DNA of 64,000 nt from contig JAHBWE010000014.1 in assembly GCA_019637155.1 (NCBI GenBank), forward strand, positions 124,001 through 188,000, read 5' to 3'. Of the stretch, positions 20,764 to 29,582 are shown piece by piece (within the stretch, counting starts at the first letter, position 1; every line of letters starts with the position of its first letter). The notes beneath the pieces were generated by a model that saw only the letters and a program-made list of their open reading frames with translations, was not told the origin of the DNA and did not search any database. This DNA is from Labilithrix sp. Lineage in GTDB: Bacteria > Myxococcota_A > Polyangia > Polyangiales > Polyangiaceae. The translations under genes and the position numbers were made by a program.

Positions 20764-21705
20764 ATGCGCCCCGCTCTTCGTTGTCTCCTCGCTGCACTCG
20801 GACTCACCCTCACCGCGCGGACCGCGTCCGCACAGCCCAGCGGAGCCGGCGCCGGAGCGCCGCCCGCGACCGCGCCGGAGGGCACGGTCCAGAGCTCGAC
20901 CTCCGCCGCCGACGGCGCGAACGAGATCGCGAAGGGCGGCATGGTCGTGTCGGCCACGCCGGTGGAGGACGATCCCAAACACGTGACCGACGTCAGCATC
21001 GGCGCGGGCGGGCTCTTCTCCGCCGGCAACGCGCGTCAGATCGCGCTCACGACGCTCGGCCGCCTCCGCCTCCGGCGCGAGGAGCACCAGTTCAGCACCG
21101 CGCTGACGGGCAACTTCGCGCGCGCCGGCAAGAAGGGCGAGCTCATCGACACCACGGTCGAGAACTACCAAGGCCTCCTCCGCTACGACTACTACTTCGG
21201 CGAGCGCGTCTCGGTGTTCCTGCAGTCGACCGGCCGCCGCGATCGCTTCCAGGGCCTCGACCTCCGTCTCAACGTCGACCCCGGCGTCGCGTACTACTTC
21301 CTCAACGAGAAGACGCACCGGCTCCAGGCCGAGGCCGGCTACGACCTCCAGCACGACATCCGCCGCGACGGCTCGCGCACCGTGCCGCCGCCGGACGACG
21401 CGGCGCCCGGCACGCTCCCGACGCGGCTCGACAAGACGCAGACGCTGCACAACGCGCGTCTCTTCCTCGGCTACGAGAACAAGCTGCGGAAGGAGGTCTC
21501 CCTCGTGTCGAGCGTCGAGTACCTCCAGAACTTCGCCGACATCGGGACCTACCGTTTCATCTTCGACGTCGGTCTCAAGTCGAACGTCTCCGACCACCTC
21601 GCGCTCGCGGTGGCGTACACGGCGCGCTACGAGAACAAGCCGCTCCCCACCGTCGAGTCGCTCGACTCGATCATGTCCGTCAACCTCGTCTACTCCCTCT
21701 TCTGA
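20764..21705 (+). CDS. DUF481 outer-membrane beta-barrel protein
   Basis: 313 residues: signal peptide (ends ARTASAQ), a disordered Ala/Pro/Gly linker to ~residue 65, then alternating amphipathic strands with aromatic girdle residues ('GLLRYDYYFGERVSVFLQS', 'DPGVAYYFLNEKTHRLQAEAGYD') and a C-terminal Phe. This is the YdiY/DUF481 salt-induced outer-membrane pattern. The mechanosensitive channel gene begins 10 bases after its stop; a joint role in osmotic stress is a plausible inference. Confidence 0.85.
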   Translation: MRPALRCLLAALGLTLTARTASAQPSGAGAGAPPATAPEGTVQSSTSAADGANEIAKGGMVVSATPVEDDPKHVTDVSIGAGGLFSAGNARQIALTTLGRLRLRREEHQFSTALTGNFARAGKKGELIDTTVENYQGLLRYDYYFGERVSVFLQSTGRRDRFQGLDLRLNVDPGVAYYFLNEKTHRLQAEAGYDLQHDIRRDGSRTVPPPDDAAPGTLPTRLDKTQTLHNARLFLGYENKLRKEVSLVSSVEYLQNFADIGTYRFIFDVGLKSNVSDHLALAVAYTARYENKPLPTVESLDSIMSVNLVYSLF

Positions 21706-21715
21706 GGTTCCCCCG

Positions 21716-22144
21716 ATGTCGTTCTTCAAAGAGTTCCGCGAGTTCGCGCTCAAAGGGAACTTCGTCGACCTCGCGGTCGGCGTCATCATCGGCGCGGCCT
21801 CCGGCAACGTCGTGAAGGCGCTCACGGACAAGGTCCTCATGCCGCCGATCGGCCTCATCACCGGCCGCGTCAACTTCAGCGAGCTGAAGTACGTGCTCCA
21901 GCCGGCGGAGACGGGGCCCGACGGCAAGGAGGTGGTGAAGGAGGTCGCGATCGGCTACGGCGCCGCGATCCAGTCGTTCATCGACCTGCTGATCATCGCG
22001 TTCATCGTGTTCTGGATCGTCCGCTTCATGCACCGCCTGCTGCACGAGAAGCCGCCCCCGCCGCCGGCGCAGGAGGTCCTCCTCACCGAGATCCGCGATC
22101 TGCTCAAGGCGAAGGACGCGAAGGCGGAGCCCGCGAAGGGCTAG
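21716..22144 (+). CDS. mscL: Large-conductance mechanosensitive channel MscL
   Basis: 142 residues, close to the usual 130-150. It starts FFKEFREFALKGNFVDLAVGVIIGAA, the hallmark N-terminal helix and TM1 with the pore gate. It has a periplasmic loop and a second TM (IQSFIDLLIIAFIVFWIVRFM), and a charged C-terminal helix (EVLLTEIRDLLKAKDAK). As a homopentamer in the inner membrane it opens under membrane tension to release solutes on hypo-osmotic shock. It is probably co-transcribed with the DUF481 gene. Its TAG stop lies in the palindrome CTAG, which also forms the stop of the converging gene. Confidence 0.97.
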   Translation: MSFFKEFREFALKGNFVDLAVGVIIGAASGNVVKALTDKVLMPPIGLITGRVNFSELKYVLQPAETGPDGKEVVKEVAIGYGAAIQSFIDLLIIAFIVFWIVRFMHRLLHEKPPPPPAQEVLLTEIRDLLKAKDAKAEPAKG

Positions 22145-23340
22145 ATGCTGCGCTTCACGTCGCCCGGCATGTTCGGGTGGGCGAGGAGCATCTTCTTGAG
22201 CGCCACGTTCTTGCGGACGAACGGCTGCTTGATGAGGTGGGCGAGGAGGCCGGGCGGCGACGCGCCGAACTTCGCGACCGACTGAACGAACATCGCCGAG
22301 TTGATCGGGCGCCCGCAGAGGATGCCCGTCGTCTTCGCGTCGAAGGTGCACCCCGTCATCAGCGTGAGGCAGCGCGCCTCCGTGCGCTGGAGCAGCTCCG
22401 CGCGCTGCTCGGGCGGCGCGGTCCCCCACTTCTTCTTGAGGATGCCGCGCAGCTTCACGCGCGTCGTCTCCGGGATGTCGCGGTCGATCGCGAGCTTGTA
22501 CGTGTGCAGCACCAGCTTCGCGTTCATGAGGCGGTTCAGCACCACGTCCGGGAGCTGCGGGTTGCGGAAGAGGCGCCGCTCGACGAGGCCGTCGCGGATC
22601 CAGTCGGCGCGCCGCGCGAGCATCTCGAGGCCGGTGCCGGTGCGATGGTGGAACGCGATGAGGCGGACGTGCTCGAGGGTGGTGGCCGTGTTCTCGAGGA
22701 TCGCCGCGACCACGCGCGCCTCGGGATCGAAGCAGAGCGCGAGGAGGTCGGGCCCGCGGATCTCCTTCGCCCGCGCGATGCGCACGTCGATGGTCTGCTT
22801 GTGCCACACCTTCTCGTAGAGCTCGCGGTAGTTGCCCTCGCGCACCGCGATCGCGCCCGCGTCTTCATCGGGCGCGCTCGTGTCCGCCGGCGCGGCCTCT
22901 TCGGCGGGTGCGGCCTCTTCGGCGGGTGCGGCCTCTTCGTCGGGCGCGGGCGGCTCGGGCGGGGGAGGTTCTTCGAAGGCCTCCGCGAGCGCGGGCGTCA
23001 TCTCGGGCAGCTCGTCGTCGGCGATCGGCTCGGGCTCGGGCTCCGGCTCGGGCGGGGGAGGAGGCGGCGGCGGGACGTAGTCGTCCTTCGGCTTCGGCGG
23101 CGGGCGGCGGACGATGCGCTCCGACGGCGCGGCCTCGGGGAGGTGGAGCGCGCCTGCTCCCGCGAGCTTCGCGACGAGGTCGCCCACGCGCTCGGCGCCG
23201 AGGCCGGTGACGTTGCCGAGATCGGCGAGGGTGAGCTGCCCGTCGACGCGCGCGAGCAAGAACCGCTCCTCGCGCGAGAGGCGCAGCCGCGCGGCGTTGA
23301 CGCCGACGACCCTCGGCTTCCTGCTCCAGTGATCGCTCAT
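22141..23340 (-). CDS. Conserved hypothetical protein with winged-helix-like N-terminus and Pro/Glu linker
   Basis: 399 residues. The first ~70 ('LSREERFLLARVDGQLTLADLGNVTGLG....DLVAKLAGAGALHL') resemble a small winged-helix domain. Then a Pro/Glu/Ala-rich linker (~75-170) contains repeats of AEEAAP. The C-terminal 220 residues are helical and HEAT-like, with no catalytic motif recognised. Start ATG overlaps the stop of the upstream CDF transporter by 4 bases, so the two are translationally coupled. It could be an accessory to that transporter or an independent regulator; the function is unknown. Confidence 0.7.
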   Translation of the reverse strand: MSDHWSRKPRVVGVNAARLRLSREERFLLARVDGQLTLADLGNVTGLGAERVGDLVAKLAGAGALHLPEAAPSERIVRRPPPKPKDDYVPPPPPPPPEPEPEPEPIADDELPEMTPALAEAFEEPPPPEPPAPDEEAAPAEEAAPAEEAAPADTSAPDEDAGAIAVREGNYRELYEKVWHKQTIDVRIARAKEIRGPDLLALCFDPEARVVAAILENTATTLEHVRLIAFHHRTGTGLEMLARRADWIRDGLVERRLFRNPQLPDVVLNRLMNAKLVLHTYKLAIDRDIPETTRVKLRGILKKKWGTAPPEQRAELLQRTEARCLTLMTGCTFDAKTTGILCGRPINSAMFVQSVAKFGASPPGLLAHLIKQPFVRKNVALKKMLLAHPNMPGDVKRSI

Positions 23341-24329
23341 CCGGCGGAGGCGATCTTAGCGTTCTTTGCGAGCTGTGACGGCGTCTTCGGGGTGTCCGGC
23401 TCGACGAAGACCCACCGGATCTCCGGCCGCTCTCTTCGGAGCGCCGCCTCGTACTCGTTGATGACGCTGCAGGCCTCCTCGATCGTGAGCGACGGGATGA
23501 ACGCCATCTTCACGTGGACGAGGACCTCGCCCGGACCCTGCTGCATCGTCACGACGTTGAGGACACGCTCGAGCTGCGGGAGCTTCTTCGCGACCGCGTG
23601 CGCCGCCTCCGTGATCTCCGCCGGCGCCGCTTCGCCGAGGAGGAGCGAGCTCACCTCGATCGCGAGGAAGACCGCGACGCCGACGAGGACGAGGCCGATC
23701 GCGATGCTGCCGATCCCGTCCCAGCGTCCGTCGTTCGTGGTCGACGCGAGCGCGAGCGCGATCATCGCGAAGCCGAGGCCGAGGACGGCGGCGGAGTTCT
23801 CGCCGAACACGACGACGAGGTCGGAGTCGGTCGTGTCGCGGAGGTACTTGAAGAAGCGCTTCCCCTTCGCCCGCTTCTTCAGCTCCTTGACGTTCGAGAG
23901 CGTGGCCGAGCCCTCGAGCGCGAACGACACCACGAGGACGAGGATGCCGGCCCACACGTGCTCGACCGGCTCGGGGTGCATCACCTTGTGCACGCCCTCG
24001 TAGATCGAGAACGCCCCGCCGCCGCTGAAGAGGAGGAGCGCGACCATGAAGGACCAGAAGTAGAGCGCGCGGCCGTAGCCGAAGGGGTGCGTGTCGTCGG
24101 CCGGCTTCTGCGCCTGCTTCACGCCGACGAGGAGGAGGAGCTGGTTGCAGCAATCGGAGAAGGAGTGGAGCGCCTCCGCGAGCATCGCGCCCGACTTGGT
24201 GAAGAACGCCGCGACGGCCTTCACCGAGGCGATGATCAGGTTGACGACCAACGACTGGATGATGTGGCTCGTGTCGTCGTCTTTGTCTTCCTTCGCGTCC
24301 TTCTCAGGGGGCTCCTTTGGCTCGCTCAT
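23337..24329 (-). CDS. Cation diffusion facilitator (CDF) family transporter
   Basis: 330 residues with six predicted membrane segments. Metal-site patterns of the family are visible: 'SGAMLAEALHSFSDCCNQ' in TM2 (HxxxD) and 'THPFGYGRALYFWSF', and TM5 has 'FGENSAAVLGL' where zinc exporters usually have HxxxD. The Glu/Asn replacement suggests another metal, such as Mn, Fe or Co, or altered transport. A cytoplasmic C-terminal domain ('VLVHVKMAFIPSLTIEEA') follows. It would export divalent metal by proton exchange. Its start overlaps the upstream aminopeptidase gene by 26 bases. Confidence 0.88.
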   Translation of the reverse strand: MSEPKEPPEKDAKEDKDDDTSHIIQSLVVNLIIASVKAVAAFFTKSGAMLAEALHSFSDCCNQLLLLVGVKQAQKPADDTHPFGYGRALYFWSFMVALLLFSGGGAFSIYEGVHKVMHPEPVEHVWAGILVLVVSFALEGSATLSNVKELKKRAKGKRFFKYLRDTTDSDLVVVFGENSAAVLGLGFAMIALALASTTNDGRWDGIGSIAIGLVLVGVAVFLAIEVSSLLLGEAAPAEITEAAHAVAKKLPQLERVLNVVTMQQGPGEVLVHVKMAFIPSLTIEEACSVINEYEAALRRERPEIRWVFVEPDTPKTPSQLAKNAKIASAG

Positions 24330-26130
24330 CGCCCGGCGGAGTATCGCTTAACCGCGGGAGGCATGCAGAGAAGCCGCTCCGGACGACGCTGCAGCGGTAC
24401 GCGGGCTTGCATTCGAGGGGGCTCGTCTGGCCGCAGCCGACGACCGCGAGCGCGAGCTCGTCCGGATCCGCGACGACGGTCTTCACCTTCGTCGCGAAGT
24501 GCCGGGTCACCTTCGGCGTGGTCAGGTCGATGACCACGCGCTCCGTCGCGCCGTCCTCGCGGACGAGATCGAGCTCGAGCGGGAACGCGAAGCCGCCGGC
24601 CGGTCCCGTCGTCTGGAGCTGCTCGATCGTGACGTCGACGCCGTCGTCGTCGCCGCTCGACGCGTAGGACACCTTGAGCTCGGGGTGCCCCTCGCCGCGC
24701 ACGAACGTCTCGAAGAAGCGGCGGAGGTCCTTCTTCGTCTCCGCTTCGAGCTCGCTCCGCAGCTGCTCGGTGTCGACCGCCTTCCCGAAGCCGTGGCGAT
24801 CGAACCAGCCGCGGAGGAATTTCGCCCACGCCGCCTCGCCGACGATCTGCTCGAGCATGCGCACCGTGAGCGCGCCCTTCGCGTAGGGGATGCTGTCGAA
24901 GATCTCGAGGACGTCGATCTCCTCGCCGGCCGGCGCGAGCGGATGCGGGTCCACCTTGTCCTGCTTCAGCACGTCGGAGAGGTAGCCGCGCCAGTGCGCC
25001 TTGCCCGCTTCGGCGCCGTCGAGCCGCGCGATCGCGCGCGCGGTGAGGTACTCGGTGAAGCCCTCCGAGAGCCAGAGATCGTTCCAGCGCCGGAAGTGGA
25101 CGAGGTTGCCGCTCCAGTGGTGCGCGAGCTCGTGGAAGGCGACCGCGCGCGCCTCCTTCGGATCGTCCGCGACGAAGAGCGTCTCGTCCATGCTCACGAC
25201 CGACGCGTGCTCCATCCCGCCGCCGAAGATCGGCTCCTGGATGAACGTCGCGGTGCCCCAGCGATACGGGCCGACGAAGCCCTCGAAGTAGTCGAGCGCC
25301 GCGCCGAGATCGCCGAAGATGCTCTTCGCCTTCGGCTTGCCGCTCGCGTACGTGTACGACGCGATCGGCACCTTCGACGCCGATCTCGCTCGATCGACGT
25401 TCCAGCCCTCGTACGCCGCGACGTGGAAATCGTAGGTCGGCATCGGCGTGAGCGCTTCGTAGCGCCACGTGCGCCCGTTCGGCGCGTCGTCGGTGCGGAC
25501 GTGTTTGCCGTTCGCGAGCACGGTGAACGTGGCGGGGAAGGTGGCGGCGAACGTCACCATCGCGGCGTCGCGCGGATGGTCGCGGAGCGGCAGCCAGCGC
25601 CGCGCCTTCGACGGCCAGCTCAGCGTCGTGAAGATGCGCGCGCCGTCCGTGTTCTTCTGCTTCACCATGAAGCCGCCGAACCCGGCGAAGTCGTCGGGGT
25701 CCTGGCCGTCGGCCTGGCGGATCGCGCCGTGGTAGGCGATGCGCGTCGAGAACGTGCTCCCTCGCTTCACCACCTCCGGCAGCGTCACGCGCAGCGTCGC
25801 GCCGTCGCGCGTGTGCTCCGCCGGACGCGCCCCGACGCTCACGTCGTCGATCTCGTTGCCGTCGAGATCGAGCGTGAGCTCGGTGAGGTCCTCCGTCGCG
25901 ACGTACGTGCCCGTCACCGTCGCGCGGAACGACTCCTCGTTCGGCGTGTCGTCGACCGCGAGCTCGACCTCGTAGCCGAGCGCGTCGACCTCCGGCAGCG
26001 CCTCGTCGATCGCGCCCGCGCGGAAGCGGATCTCCGCGTCGTCGCCGGTCACCGCGCGGTCGGGCGCCGGCGACGCCCCGCACGCGACGGCGGCCGCGAG
26101 CGTGGCGAGGCAGACGAACGCGCGGGTCAC
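24304..26130 (-). CDS. M1-family metallo-aminopeptidase lipoprotein
   Basis: 608 residues from GTG 26130, chosen because it gives a short lipoprotein signal ending LAAAVAC (Cys near residue 17). The M1 features are present: substrate-recognition loop GGGMEHAS (equivalent of GAMEN), zinc motif HELAHH about residue 333, and the distal Glu in WLSEGFTEY. It should release N-terminal residues from peptides at the cell envelope. Some M1 members of this type lack activity, but all metal ligands are here. The stop lies 26 bases inside the CDF transporter gene, forming a three-gene operon. Confidence 0.9.
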   Translation of the reverse strand: MTRAFVCLATLAAAVACGASPAPDRAVTGDDAEIRFRAGAIDEALPEVDALGYEVELAVDDTPNEESFRATVTGTYVATEDLTELTLDLDGNEIDDVSVGARPAEHTRDGATLRVTLPEVVKRGSTFSTRIAYHGAIRQADGQDPDDFAGFGGFMVKQKNTDGARIFTTLSWPSKARRWLPLRDHPRDAAMVTFAATFPATFTVLANGKHVRTDDAPNGRTWRYEALTPMPTYDFHVAAYEGWNVDRARSASKVPIASYTYASGKPKAKSIFGDLGAALDYFEGFVGPYRWGTATFIQEPIFGGGMEHASVVSMDETLFVADDPKEARAVAFHELAHHWSGNLVHFRRWNDLWLSEGFTEYLTARAIARLDGAEAGKAHWRGYLSDVLKQDKVDPHPLAPAGEEIDVLEIFDSIPYAKGALTVRMLEQIVGEAAWAKFLRGWFDRHGFGKAVDTEQLRSELEAETKKDLRRFFETFVRGEGHPELKVSYASSGDDDGVDVTIEQLQTTGPAGGFAFPLELDLVREDGATERVVIDLTTPKVTRHFATKVKTVVADPDELALAVVGCGQTSPLECKPAYRCSVVRSGFSACLPRLSDTPPGDERAKGAP

Positions 26131-26243
26131 GGCTCCCGTGACGCAGCCTCCGCGCCACGCGCAACCGTAGGAAATGATTGAGCTCGGGAGGTGTGTGGGT
26201 GGATCGGCGACAAGGTCGCCCGGAGCCTCTGCGATCCATCTGA

Positions 26244-27239
26244 TCAGGCCGCGGGGAGACGGACGACGAACGTGGCGCCTCGTCCGGCCTCCGACGTGAC
26301 GTCGATCGAGCCTCCGTGCTCCCGAACGATCGCGCGCGTGAGGAAGAGGCCGAGGCCGGAGCGATCGCGCGTCGTGAAGAACGCGTCGAAGACGCGCGCG
26401 AGGACGGGCGGCGGCATGCCGGGCCCCTCGTCGCGCACGGTCGCGACGATCGCGTCGCCGTCGCGCTTCACGCCGACGTCGAGCTTCACCCTCTTCCCCG
26501 TCGTCTTCGCGGCCTGGGCCGCGTTCACGAAGAGGTGGAGGAACGCCTGCGCGAGCCGGCCGGGGCTGCCGCGGACCGGCGCGGGACCTTCGACGTGCGC
26601 GCCGACCTCGAGCGAGGCGCGCATGGTGGAGCCGGCGATGCGGAGCGCGGAGCGGACCACGTCGCCGGTGTCGAAGGGCTCCGCGGTGGCGCCGCGCGAG
26701 AGCACGCGGAGATCGCGCGTGATGTCGCCGATGCGCTCGGCGCCCTCCTTGATGTCGTCGAGCATCGCGCGGAGCTCGCTCGGATCGAAGCCCGGCCGCG
26801 CGATCTCTTCCATCGCGGAGTGCGCGTTGCCGAGGAGGTACGTGAGCGGGCTCGCGATCTCGTGCGCGACACCTCCCGCGAGCTCGGCCACCGCCACGAG
26901 GCGATCGTTCGCGACCGCCTCCTCGATGCGCCTCGCGCGCGACCAACGGTGCTCGAGCGCGCGCTCGACGACGGCGCGGAGCTCGGCGCGATCGAGCGGC
27001 CGGCGGACGAAGTCGAACGCGCCGAGACGGACGTGTCGCACGACGTCGCCGTCGTCGCCGGCGGGGAGGACGACGACGACCTTGGTCCTCGGCGAGAGCT
27101 CGCGCGCGGCGCCGGCGTCTTCGACGAACGCGAGATCGAGCTCGGGATCGACCGCGTCGACGACCGTGCACGAGAGCGCCTCGAGCTCGGCGCGGAGCGC
27201 TCGATCGGTCGTCGCGACGAAGACGCTCGCGATCGGCAT
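26244..27239 (-). CDS. Histidine kinase with degenerate receiver-like N-terminus
   Basis: 331 residues. Residues 1-105 fold like a receiver ('VFVATTDRALRAELEAL', 'KVVVVLPAGDD', 'GAFDFVRRPLDRAEL'). However, the position of the phospho-acceptor Asp is not clearly conserved, so it is probably a pseudo-receiver. HisKA follows with GGVAHEIASPLTYLLGN, then HATPase_c with DEGPGMPPPV and SGLGLFLTRAIVREHGG. No membrane segment, so it is a soluble kinase. It likely acts on a separate response regulator not encoded next to it. Confidence 0.87.
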   Translation of the reverse strand: MPIASVFVATTDRALRAELEALSCTVVDAVDPELDLAFVEDAGAARELSPRTKVVVVLPAGDDGDVVRHVRLGAFDFVRRPLDRAELRAVVERALEHRWSRARRIEEAVANDRLVAVAELAGGVAHEIASPLTYLLGNAHSAMEEIARPGFDPSELRAMLDDIKEGAERIGDITRDLRVLSRGATAEPFDTGDVVRSALRIAGSTMRASLEVGAHVEGPAPVRGSPGRLAQAFLHLFVNAAQAAKTTGKRVKLDVGVKRDGDAIVATVRDEGPGMPPPVLARVFDAFFTTRDRSGLGLFLTRAIVREHGGSIDVTSEAGRGATFVVRLPAA

Positions 27240-27300
27240 GTCATCCCTAACGGCCCGTCCGCGTGTCCCTTCAGAGCTCGGCGCGCGGGCCGTTCGTCGA

Positions 27301-28596
27301 TCAGAGGCCGGTGACGGCGACGGGGGCGCGTGTCCCGACCGCTTGCCCGTTGCCGAGCTGGCCGCGATCGCCCGCGCCCCAGCACGTGATCGCGTCGGAC
27401 GTCGTCGTCGCGCAGGTGTGCTCGGCGCCGGCGCCGATGCGGAAGCCGTCGGCGAGCCGCGCCACCGGGACGCTGCGCGGAACGGCGGTGCCCGCGTCGC
27501 GCTGGACGTCGTCGCCGAGCTGTCCGGCCTTGCCTTCGCCCCAGCACACGACCTGGCCGCCCGTCCGCACCGCGCAGGTGTGGTTGCGTCCGGACGCGAT
27601 CGCGACCGCGTCGCGCAGATCGGCGACGGAGATCGGCGACGGGTTGGGGTTCGTGTTCGCCGCGCCGCTGCCGAGCTGGCCGACCTCGTTCGCGCCCCAA
27701 CACAGCACCGAGCCGGTCTCCGTCAGCGCGCACGTCGAGCGCTCGCCGGCCGAGACGGCGACGGCCTTCGGCAGCGACGCGACCTCGACCGGCTCGAAGC
27801 TGCCCTGCGTCTTGCCGTTGCCGAGCTGGCCGTTGCCGCCTTCGCCCCAGCACAGCACCTTGCCGTCTTCGCCGCGCACCACGCAGACGTGGGCCTGCCC
27901 CGCGGAGATGCGCTCGATCCCGCTGAGCCCCGCCACCGCGCGCGGCGTCAGGCTCGGGCTCGTGTCGCCGGAGCCGAGCTGCCCGCTCCCGTTGCCGCCC
28001 CAGCACACGACGCTGCCGGCGCCGCGGAGCGCGCACGAGAAGTTGCCGCCGGCCGCGACCGCGAACGCGTTCGTGATGCCGCCGGCGACCTCGACTGGCG
28101 CGGGGCTGCGGTCGCCGCTCTTGCCGTTGCCGAGCTGACCGTCGAGGTTGTAGCCCCAGCACGAGAGCTTGCCGCTCACGTGCGCGACGCACGTGTGGAC
28201 GCGGCCCGCCGCGATCGCGCGCGCGTCGGTGATCGACGTCACCGCCGCCGGCGTCGCGACCACGCTCGTGGTGGCGTCGGCCGCCGCGCCGAGGGTGCCG
28301 GTCTGGCCTTGCGAGTCGTCGCCCCAGCACTTCACCGTGCCGTCCGTCTTGCGCGCGCACGTGTGCGCTTCGCCGAGCACCACCGTCAGCTTGTTCTCCT
28401 GCGTCGCGCCGTCGACCGGCGGCGGGGGGGTGGTGTTGTCGTCGTCGTCGTCGTCGCCGACGACCTCGCCGGCGTCGTTCCGGTCTCTCTTCAGCTTCAC
28501 CTCCGTGACGCCGACGATCTGGTTGCACGCGAACGTCGCGCCGGCCACGAGCACGCACGCGAACGCGACGTCTCGCGCGCGCGCGACGACGTTCAC
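27301..28596 (-). CDS. RCC1-repeat lipoprotein
   Basis: 431 residues. Signal with lipobox (VAGATFAC), an Asp-rich stretch encoded by repeated GAC codons, then seven repeats of about 50 residues, each with H-T/S-C-A/V and CWG...GQLG, forming one seven-bladed RCC1 beta-propeller. The regular Cys pairs probably form disulfides outside the cytoplasm. GTG start overlaps the stop of the upstream PEGA/TPR gene by 4 bases. In myxobacteria such proteins are common next to Ser/Thr kinases; the ligand is unknown. Confidence 0.88.
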   Translation of the reverse strand: MNVVARARDVAFACVLVAGATFACNQIVGVTEVKLKRDRNDAGEVVGDDDDDDNTTPPPPVDGATQENKLTVVLGEAHTCARKTDGTVKCWGDDSQGQTGTLGAAADATTSVVATPAAVTSITDARAIAAGRVHTCVAHVSGKLSCWGYNLDGQLGNGKSGDRSPAPVEVAGGITNAFAVAAGGNFSCALRGAGSVVCWGGNGSGQLGSGDTSPSLTPRAVAGLSGIERISAGQAHVCVVRGEDGKVLCWGEGGNGQLGNGKTQGSFEPVEVASLPKAVAVSAGERSTCALTETGSVLCWGANEVGQLGSGAANTNPNPSPISVADLRDAVAIASGRNHTCAVRTGGQVVCWGEGKAGQLGDDVQRDAGTAVPRSVPVARLADGFRIGAGAEHTCATTTSDAITCWGAGDRGQLGNGQAVGTRAPVAVTGL

Positions 28597-29570
28597 TGGA
28601 ACGTGCCCCCGAGGACGAGCGAGCCCGGCCCGATGCCGACGCGGACCGGGCCGTGGCTCTTCGCCGAGCTGCCGCCGTCGCTCGCGGTGAAGAAGAGGAC
28701 CGCGCCGCCGATGAGGAGCGCGCCGCCGGCGATGCTCGCGATCGTCGCGATGTTGCCCGAGCTCTTCGCCTGCGCGGCGAGGTTCACGCCGGTCTGATCG
28801 CACTCGTTGCCGTTGCAGTGCGTCTGCGCCTCCTTCCACTGCGACGACGTACGGAGGCCGAAGAACCCGCCGACGCCGAGGCCGATGACGCCCGCGCTCG
28901 CGACGACGACGCCGAGCGTCTTCTGTCCGCTCCAGCCCCGGCCTTGCTCCTTCGGCGGCTCGATGACCTTCGGTCCGTCGGTCTTCTCCTCCGGCGCGTC
29001 CTCGAGCGGAGGGATCTCCACGCTCGGCGTCTTGTTCTTCGTGTCGCTGACCTCGACCGTCGTCGTGAACGTCTTCTTGCCCTTCGCCGACGCCTCGAGC
29101 GTGTGCTTGCCCGCGTCGACGGGGATCGGCGTGCCGAGCGCGGCGGGATCGATCGTGTTGCCGTCGAGCTTCACGTCGATGTTCGTCGCCTTCGACTGGA
29201 TCGAGAGCTTGATGAGGCGAGGCTCGAGCTTGTCGGCGCGCTCGCGTGCGGTCTGCTCGCGCGTGGGGCGGTTGAGCCGCTGCGCCATCGCGATCGCCTC
29301 GTGGAAGCGCGCCCACGCGCTCGCGAGCTGGTTGTTCTTCTCGTAGCAGTCGGCGAGGTTCAGCAGCGTGCCGATCGCGGGGGCGAGCTTCTGGCTCGCG
29401 AGGAACTTCGGACACGCCTCGCTGTACCGCTTCGACTCCATCGCCTTGCGCGCTTCCTGGAAGAGCGACTCCGCCGCTGCGGCCCCGCCTTCGCTGTCGC
29501 CGGCCTGCGTGACGGGCGCGACGAGGCACACGGCGAGAGCGAACGATGCAATGACGCAGCCCTGTTTCAT
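28593..29570 (-). CDS. TPR / PEGA-like membrane protein
   Basis: 325 residues: Sec signal peptide, a TPR-like region (~30-115, 'ARKAMESKRYSEACPKFLASQKLAPAIGTLLNLADCYEKNN'), a beta-sandwich of PEGA type (~118-170, 'VDAGKHTLEASAKGKKTFTTTVEV'), a Pro/Glu linker, then two hydrophobic segments (VASAGVIGLGVGGFFGLR and IASIAGGALLIGGAVLFF). This myxobacterial family often sits beside Ser/Thr kinases and may sense envelope ligands. The gene lies 12 bases after the kinase stop and overlaps the RCC1 gene, making a three-gene operon. Confidence 0.82.
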   Translation of the reverse strand: MKQGCVIASFALAVCLVAPVTQAGDSEGGAAAAESLFQEARKAMESKRYSEACPKFLASQKLAPAIGTLLNLADCYEKNNQLASAWARFHEAIAMAQRLNRPTREQTARERADKLEPRLIKLSIQSKATNIDVKLDGNTIDPAALGTPIPVDAGKHTLEASAKGKKTFTTTVEVSDTKNKTPSVEIPPLEDAPEEKTDGPKVIEPPKEQGRGWSGQKTLGVVVASAGVIGLGVGGFFGLRTSSQWKEAQTHCNGNECDQTGVNLAAQAKSSGNIATIASIAGGALLIGGAVLFFTASDGGSSAKSHGPVRVGIGPGSLVLGGTFQ

Positions 29571-29582
29571 GGCGTAAGCAGG

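Noticed and set aside
26244-27239. Functional receiver domain at the N-terminus of the small histidine kinase
   Set aside because: The fold pattern is there but the phospho-acceptor Asp cannot be placed with confidence, so it is described as receiver-like only.
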